A program made the position numbers and the translations under genes. A DNA stretch of 64,000 nucleotides from Actinomycetospora endophytica. GTDB taxonomy: Bacteria > Actinomycetota > Actinomycetes > Mycobacteriales > Pseudonocardiaceae. The DNA lies in the NCBI RefSeq assembly GCF_021026375.1, contig NZ_JAJNDB010000005.1, positions 186,001-250,000 on the forward strand, in the 5' to 3' direction. The first letter of the stretch is position 1. Every line of letters starts with the position of its first letter. Below are positions 59,711 through 64,000 of this stretch, one piece after another. The notes beneath the pieces are model-generated. The model was not told the origin of the DNA. It did no database searches and saw nothing but the letters and a program-made list of their open reading frames with translations.

Positions 59711-60919
59711 GTGCAGCTCCGGGTGGTCGCGGCCGGGATCCTGTTCGGGCTCGCGGCCGCGGCGGTGGTGCTGGTCGTCGACCCGCCGCGCCAGGAGGTG
59801 CTCCAGGTCCTGGCGAACCCGGGCAGCTCGGCCGCCGCGCTCGCCGTCGTCCCGGGTCTCGACGACGACGCGTCCACGCTGCTCGGCGGCCGTCCCGACC
59901 CGGCGGAGGTCGCCGACGCCGTGAGGGTCTCGGCCGAGGCCGGCACGCTCGAGGTCCGGGCCCGCGCGACGACGACGGCGGACGCCCGCGTCGTCGCCGA
60001 GGCGGTGGGCACGGTGCTGGCCCGGCGGGCGGCGCAGGTCGGCGGTGGGCAGGCCGTGAACCGACCCGCCGTCGCCCTGGTGCCGGGCGCGACGCAGGAG
60101 ACCGGGCTGCGGCCGCAGCCCGCCGCGGTGCTGGCCGGCGGGCTCGTCGTCGGGCTGGTCGCCGGTCTGCTCGTCGGGGGTCTGCTCCCGCGGGGGATCT
60201 CGTCGGCGGAGTCGCTCGCCCGTCACGCCGGGCGCCCGGTGCTGGGTCTGCTCCCGTCGGTGCGGGTCCCGCCACGCGACCCGGCCGTGCTCGCGCGGGC
60301 CCCGGACCGGGCCCGCCGTCGCGACCCCGTCCGCCGCCGTGACCGGGCGGTCCGGGCCCTCGCCGAGGCGGTGCGCACCGAGGCGGCCGCGGCCCGCGTC
60401 GTCGTCGTGCTCGCGGTCGAGCCGCAGGCGACGACGCTCTCGGCGGCCACCGAGCTCGCCGTCGCCCTCGCCGACGACGGCGAGCGGGTGCTGCTGGTGG
60501 AGAGCGGTCCGGGCTCGCCCACGTCCCCGGTGCTGCGGGTCGCGGACCCGACGCCGGGCGTCCGCGAGATCATCGCCGGGTCGGCCGACCTCGAGCGGAC
60601 CGTCCGGCGGTGGTCGCGCGGCGGGATCGACGTCCTCCCCGCGGGCACGGCGGCGCACCGGGGCGCGTCACCCCTCGACGGCGAGGACGTGGCGACGGTG
60701 CTCGCGCCGCTGCGGGCGCGCTACGACCGGATCGTCGTCGACGCCCCGGGCGAGCCGGGGGCGCCGGCGGCGGTGGAGCTGTGCCGGTCGGGCGACGCGA
60801 CGCTGCTGGTGGTGCGCCGCGGCGCGCCGAAGGCCGACGTCGCCACGACGCTGGCCGCCCTCGACGCGGCGGGCGTCGAGCTGCGCGGGACGGTGCTCAC
60901 CGCGGCGCGGCGGATCTAG
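59711..60919 (+). CDS. Wzz/tyrosine-kinase-like polysaccharide co-polymerase without P-loop
   Basis: The 402-residue protein has two membrane helices (about residues 3-22 and 138-158) flanking an extracytoplasmic domain, then a cytoplasmic ParA/BY-kinase-like domain (about 215-400). The expected Walker A glycine-lysine is missing: the segment reads VVVLAVEPQATTLSAATELAVALADDGERVLLVES, while a Walker-B-like YDRIVVDAPGEPG remains. There is no C-terminal tyrosine cluster. It may regulate chain length structurally rather than as a kinase (inference). GTG start 15 nt after the MEDS-HATPase gene. Its TAG shares bases with the stop of the convergent glycosyltransferase. Confidence 0.75.
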   Translation: MQLRVVAAGILFGLAAAAVVLVVDPPRQEVLQVLANPGSSAAALAVVPGLDDDASTLLGGRPDPAEVADAVRVSAEAGTLEVRARATTTADARVVAEAVGTVLARRAAQVGGGQAVNRPAVALVPGATQETGLRPQPAAVLAGGLVVGLVAGLLVGGLLPRGISSAESLARHAGRPVLGLLPSVRVPPRDPAVLARAPDRARRRDPVRRRDRAVRALAEAVRTEAAAARVVVVLAVEPQATTLSAATELAVALADDGERVLLVESGPGSPTSPVLRVADPTPGVREIIAGSADLERTVRRWSRGGIDVLPAGTAAHRGASPLDGEDVATVLAPLRARYDRIVVDAPGEPGAPAAVELCRSGDATLLVVRRGAPKADVATTLAALDAAGVELRGTVLTAARRI

Positions 60920-62253
60920 GCCGGCTCCGCCCGCGGCGTCGGGACGTCGCTGCGGTGCGGGACCCGCACCGGAGCCCGGCCCGCGTCACGGAAGTCCCGG
61001 ATCGCCCGGAGGCCACCGCGGGATGCGGCGAGCTCCTCCACCCAGCCGAGGTAGGCGGAGCGTGCGGCGTCCGCGTGCAGGACGTCGTGGGCGAAAAGCT
61101 GCCCACGCAGGCCCATCGCCTCGGCGTCGTCGGAGCGCATCTCGAGAACCGCCTCGAGCAGCGTCTCCGGAGCGCCCGGGACGACGGTGACCCCCGCGCC
61201 CGAGCTCGCGATCTCGGCGCTCGCCGCGCTCAGCGGGTTGGTGGCGGCCACCACGGGCCGGCCGGCCGCGAAGTAGGAGGTGAGCTTCGAGGGCACGCAC
61301 ATCTCCGCGACCCCGGGCCGCTCGTGGAGCACGAGGGCGTCGGCGGCGGCCAGCACGTCGGTGAACCGTGACGCGGGCAGCGGGTCGAGGAACTGCAGCC
61401 GGTCGATGTCGCGGCCGAGACCCTCGAGCGAGGCCCGCTGGTTGCCGTGCCCGACCAGCACGAACCGGACCGGGCTCCCCCGGCGGTCGGCGGCGCGCGC
61501 CGCCTCGACCACCGTCTCCAGCCCCTGCTTCGCCCCCATGTTCCCGGCGTGCAGGGCGATGATCTCGTCGTCGCGCCAGCCGAGCTCACGGCGCAGGGCC
61601 CAGACGTCCTCACCCTGCCGGGTGACCGGGTCGACGTGGGTCCAGTTCCGGATGGTCGTGATGCGGTGCTCGTCGACGCCGAGCCCGACCAGCGAGCGGC
61701 GGAAGCGCTCGTGGATGGCGACGACGCCGTCCGCGCGCCGCAACAGGCTGCGTTCCAACGCCGCTGCGCCCTCGGCGGCCCGCCCGAGCGAGCCGGTCTC
61801 GGCGAGCGCGTGGCTGTAGAGGTCCTGGGGGATGACGCCGAGTGCGGTGCGTCCGCCGCGGCGGCGCAGGGCGGCGGCACCGACGGAGAGGAGGGCGGGG
61901 CTGACGGCCAGGACGACGTCGGCGGGCCGGCCGCCGTGGGTGACGACGCGCGCGGCCCGGGCGGCGAACGCCGCCTCCAACCGGATCCGGCCGAGACCGT
62001 TCGGGTCCGAGGGCACCGAGTGGTGCACGCGGGTGATCCGCACGGCGCCGTCGCGCTCCTCGATGGGCCGTCCGCCGTATCCGGGCTCGACCCGCCAGCT
62101 CGGGTAGTGCGGCAGCCCCGTCACGACGTGGACGTCGTGTCCGGCGTCGGCCAGGAACCGGGCGATCCCCGTGGTGTACGGGGCGATGCCCGTGGGTTCC
62201 GGGGCGTAGTTCAGCCCCAGGACGGTCACCCGGAGCGGCACTCGCGCGGTCAT
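60916..62253 (-). CDS. Glycosyltransferase family 4 protein (WcaI-like)
   Basis: A 445-residue GT-B enzyme. The N-terminal LRVTVLGLNYAPEPTGIAPYTTGIARFLADAGHDVHVVTGLPHYPSWRV is characteristic of WcaI-type colanic-acid glycosyltransferases; the C-terminal domain has ALHAGNMGAKQGLETVVEAAR and the nucleotide-sugar region HERPGVAEMCVPSKLTSYFAAGRPVVAA. The ATG at 62253 is preferred because GGAGG lies 5 nt before it; an ATG four codons upstream is part of that ribosome site. It ends convergent with the Wzz-like gene, the two sharing a CTAG sequence. A polysaccharide motif lies about 110 bp upstream. Confidence 0.92.
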   Translation of the reverse strand: MTARVPLRVTVLGLNYAPEPTGIAPYTTGIARFLADAGHDVHVVTGLPHYPSWRVEPGYGGRPIEERDGAVRITRVHHSVPSDPNGLGRIRLEAAFAARAARVVTHGGRPADVVLAVSPALLSVGAAALRRRGGRTALGVIPQDLYSHALAETGSLGRAAEGAAALERSLLRRADGVVAIHERFRRSLVGLGVDEHRITTIRNWTHVDPVTRQGEDVWALRRELGWRDDEIIALHAGNMGAKQGLETVVEAARAADRRGSPVRFVLVGHGNQRASLEGLGRDIDRLQFLDPLPASRFTDVLAAADALVLHERPGVAEMCVPSKLTSYFAAGRPVVAATNPLSAASAEIASSGAGVTVVPGAPETLLEAVLEMRSDDAEAMGLRGQLFAHDVLHADAARSAYLGWVEELAASRGGLRAIRDFRDAGRAPVRVPHRSDVPTPRAEPA

Positions 62254-62265
62254 CATCACCTCCAT

Positions 62266-62595
62266 CGTCGTGTCCCGCTCGTGGCGGGTCGGGACCCCGA
62301 CCGGGACTTCAAGGGACTACTCGCCGTCACGTGTTGTGGCGTTCAGCCGCAATAGATAGTCCGTTCGGGCTAGCTTGCGCCGCTGTAACCGCGCCCCGAT
62401 CACGCCATGACGCCAGTCGCCGGAAAATCTTCGAAGAATGACCGTCCGTACGAGACCGGCTACGGAGCGGTCGTCGGAGTGCCACACGAGAGAGTGGTTG
62501 GGCCGTACGGAGTAACGAACGGTGTGGCGCGATGCGCTGATCACCTCGGGACGGACACGCCGGCCCTCCGCCGTTCCGAGTCCTCTGGAGCAGCC
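62266..62595. promoter_or_regulatory. 330-bp divergent promoter region with two shared polysaccharide motifs
   Basis: Between the glycosyltransferase and acyltransferase genes; locally AT-richer than neighbouring coding sequence. CTAGCCCGAACGGACTA (62357-62373, minus strand) faces the glycosyltransferase and TTGGGCCGTACGGAGTA (62498-62514, plus strand) faces the acyltransferase. The upstream extension of the acyltransferase frame through this region is not protein-like. Confidence 0.55.
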
Positions 62596-63375
62596 ATGAC
62601 CTCAGTCGCGCCCCGCGCCGCGGCCGCCACATCAGTGGCGAGCACGGCACCGGACCCCGCGAAGCGCGTCGTCGCCGCGCCATTGCTGACGCGGTACCCG
62701 GGGCCGCTCCGGTGCGCCCTGACCGTCCTCACCGGGCTGCTCCCCGCCGGTCGTCCGAAGAACCTCGTGCTCCGTCTGCTCGGGCACGACGTCCACCCGA
62801 CCGCCGTCGTGCGCCCGTGCGTGCTCTTTCGGGTCGGCCGGGTCGTGCTGGGCCCCGGAGCCTCGCTGGGCTACGGCACCGTCGTGCGGGGTGTGCGACG
62901 GCTGGAGCTCGGCAGGCATGCCCTCGTCGGACAGTGGAACTGGCTCACCGCCTGCCCCGCCTTCCCGCTGGCGGCCCCCGACGACGCCCGGCGTGGCGCC
63001 CTCGTGATCGGCGACCACACCGCGATCACCAGCCGGCACTACGTCGACGCTTCCGGCGGCGTCACCCTGGGCGCGTTCACCACGCTCGCCGGCGCCCGTT
63101 CGACGGTGATCTCGCACGGCATCGACGTCACCACCAACGTCCAGACGCCCTACCCGATCTCCGTCGGCGACCACTGCCTGATCGGCAGCAACACGTCGCT
63201 GGTCCCGGGGTGTTCGATCCCGGACCGGTGCCTGGTCGCGATGGGCTCGGTCGTCGTGGGTCGCCTGGAGTCACCCGGCCATCTCTATGCCGGCTCCCCG
63301 GCGAGCGCCCGCCGTCCGGTGTGTGGGGAGTACTTCGTCCGGACCGAAGGAGCCGTGCGCGCGATAGCGACCTGA
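62596..63375 (+). CDS. Left-handed beta-helix (hexapeptide repeat) acyltransferase
   Basis: The 259-residue protein has hexapeptide repeats (isoleucine-patch type) from about residue 75 to 235: VLGPGASLGYGTVVRGVRRLELGRHALVGQ, LVIGDHTAITSRHYVDASGGVTLGAFTTLAG and the terminal ISVGDHCLIGSNTSLVPGCSIPDRCLVAMGSVV. His in SRHYVD and in ISHGID could serve in catalysis. It probably acetylates a polysaccharide or sugar intermediate. The ATG at 62596 has GGAG 5 nt upstream; the frame continues 63 codons upstream but without ribosome site or conservation. It faces away from the glycosyltransferase. Confidence 0.87.
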   Translation: MTSVAPRAAAATSVASTAPDPAKRVVAAPLLTRYPGPLRCALTVLTGLLPAGRPKNLVLRLLGHDVHPTAVVRPCVLFRVGRVVLGPGASLGYGTVVRGVRRLELGRHALVGQWNWLTACPAFPLAAPDDARRGALVIGDHTAITSRHYVDASGGVTLGAFTTLAGARSTVISHGIDVTTNVQTPYPISVGDHCLIGSNTSLVPGCSIPDRCLVAMGSVVVGRLESPGHLYAGSPASARRPVCGEYFVRTEGAVRAIAT

Positions 63376-63943
63376 GTCGGCTCGCTCAACGCTTCACATC
63401 CGTGCGGCGGCGCACGCCTGATTCTCTGACTGCCGGCGGAATTGACGAGGGTACGTCCGTGACTTGATCTTCAACACGTATTCGACGGGCACCGTCTCTC
63501 GAAATTGAGGGCCACCCATTTCGATCGCTCTACCTGATGACAACCTTTCGCATCCGCTGGGTCCTGACCCACCGGATGTACCGACGGTGTCGGCGTCGCC
63601 CCGTCGACGCCGAGCGTCATACCTGGTCACGAGGCCTCGATCCCCGCTTCCGGCGCTCCGCGCACCTGCGGTACGCTCCGCACCCACGTGACCTGACACT
63701 CGGTCCGCGGACGCCCGCGAATCGAGCCGAACCGGACTTCGCGTCCTCCCGGCAGCAGATCACAACCCGGTTGAGGGAATTTCGGCGCGTCGCCGCGTCG
63801 AGCCTCCATCGCCACGCTACAACTACACACAGCTCACCAGCTGCCTGGACGTCTCGCGACCACAGTGGATTACTTCTGTGGAATGGATGTCCAGCGTGCT
63901 GGCCGACTGTGCACCAAACCTGAAGCCACTGGGGGACGTCGAA
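63376..63943. other. 568-bp region without a supported gene
   Basis: This is lower in GC than the rest of the window and its open frames are Arg-rich or interrupted. It contains an inverted repeat CCACAG / CTGTGG (63861-63866 and 63877-63882) about 60-80 bp before the next start. It probably holds the promoter of the gene entering at the right edge. Confidence 0.5.
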
Positions 63944-64000
63944 GTGATCATGTCGGCTAGCGCAGAAGTACTCGTCGGCGGCGGTGCCCGCATGATCCCC
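63944..64000 (+). CDS. Start of a protein truncated by the window edge
   Basis: A GTG preceded by GGGGGA with 7-nt spacing begins an open frame of 19 codons (M/V-I-M-S-A-S-A-E-V-L-V-G-G-G-A-R...) that runs off the window. An ATG two codons later is an alternative. Too short to identify. Confidence 0.4.
   Translation, partial: MIMSASAEVLVGGGARMIP

Noticed and set aside
62407-62595. N-terminal extension of the acyltransferase
   Set aside because: The internal ATG at 62596 has a proper ribosome site, and the extension would run through a promoter region carrying the shared motif.
63537-63923. Open frame of 128 codons in the gap after the acyltransferase
   Set aside because: Arg/His/Thr-rich, no ribosome site, codon use unlike its neighbours and no family resemblance.

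Overview
The window is very GC-rich, densely packed actinobacterial DNA. Codon choice, abundant GTG starts, F420-type luciferase-like oxidoreductases, a mycothiol-dependent-isomerase-type protein and many acyl-CoA genes point to a Pseudonocardiaceae member, most plausibly Pseudonocardia; the genus is an inference. I saw no rRNA or tRNA gene, CRISPR array, transposase or phage gene.

Layout. 0-8.3 kb: an L,D-transpeptidase-like protein, an SNase-fold protein, a TetR/P450 pair with a clear operator, a quinone oxidoreductase/phosphotransferase pair, and a large membrane DUF2156 protein. 8.3-13.8 kb: aerobic benzoyl-CoA (box) genes (benzoate-CoA ligase, boxB, boxC) without boxA. 14.6-26.3 kb: a TetR regulator divergent from a nine-gene, translationally coupled acyl-CoA operon (acyl-CoA dehydrogenase, carboxyltransferase, two acyl-CoA ligases, enoyl-CoA hydratase, two MaoC proteins, CitE, LLM oxidoreductase), followed by a KASIII gene. 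26.3-35.6 kb: FAD ferredoxin reductase, aldo-keto reductase, flavin monooxygenase, an MFS pump with an extra beta-sandwich domain, a multicopper oxidase pair and small proteins. 35.6-41.9 kb: surface polysaccharide genes (two GDP-mannose dehydratase-like genes, one frameshifted and one lacking catalytic residues; a WbaP-type sugar-phosphate transferase) and a class A PBP. 42-47.4 kb: P450, membrane proteins, patatin, MDMPI-like protein. 47.4-57.8 kb: a second catabolic cluster (two LLM enzymes, one RutA-like; MmgE/PrpD; acyl-CoA dehydrogenase; CaiB CoA-transferase; MaoC; MFS; CitE; GntR). 57.9-64 kb: two MEDS proteins resembling a partner-switching pair, a Wzz/tyrosine-kinase-like protein, a glycosyltransferase and a hexapeptide acyltransferase.

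Three non-coding signals stand out. (1) Eight copies of an intergenic palindrome, each exactly 40 nt (19-nt arm, 2-nt centre, 19-nt arm) with conserved GTGAG/CTCAC ends, variable but self-complementary interiors and an outer flank related to AGGTGCGCTCCGCGC; a ninth copy is degenerate. They often supply stop codons and short C-terminal tails to adjacent genes. (2) A 15-bp operator-like palindrome, AAACRTCTGAYGTTT, occurs before each transcription unit of the 47-58 kb cluster next to its GntR gene, suggesting a local regulon. (3) A 17-bp motif with core CCGWACGGASTA lies about 80-120 bp before three polysaccharide genes 23 kb apart. Several proteins also look catalytically degenerate: SNase-like, second dehydratase, STAS, HATPase and tyrosine-kinase-like.
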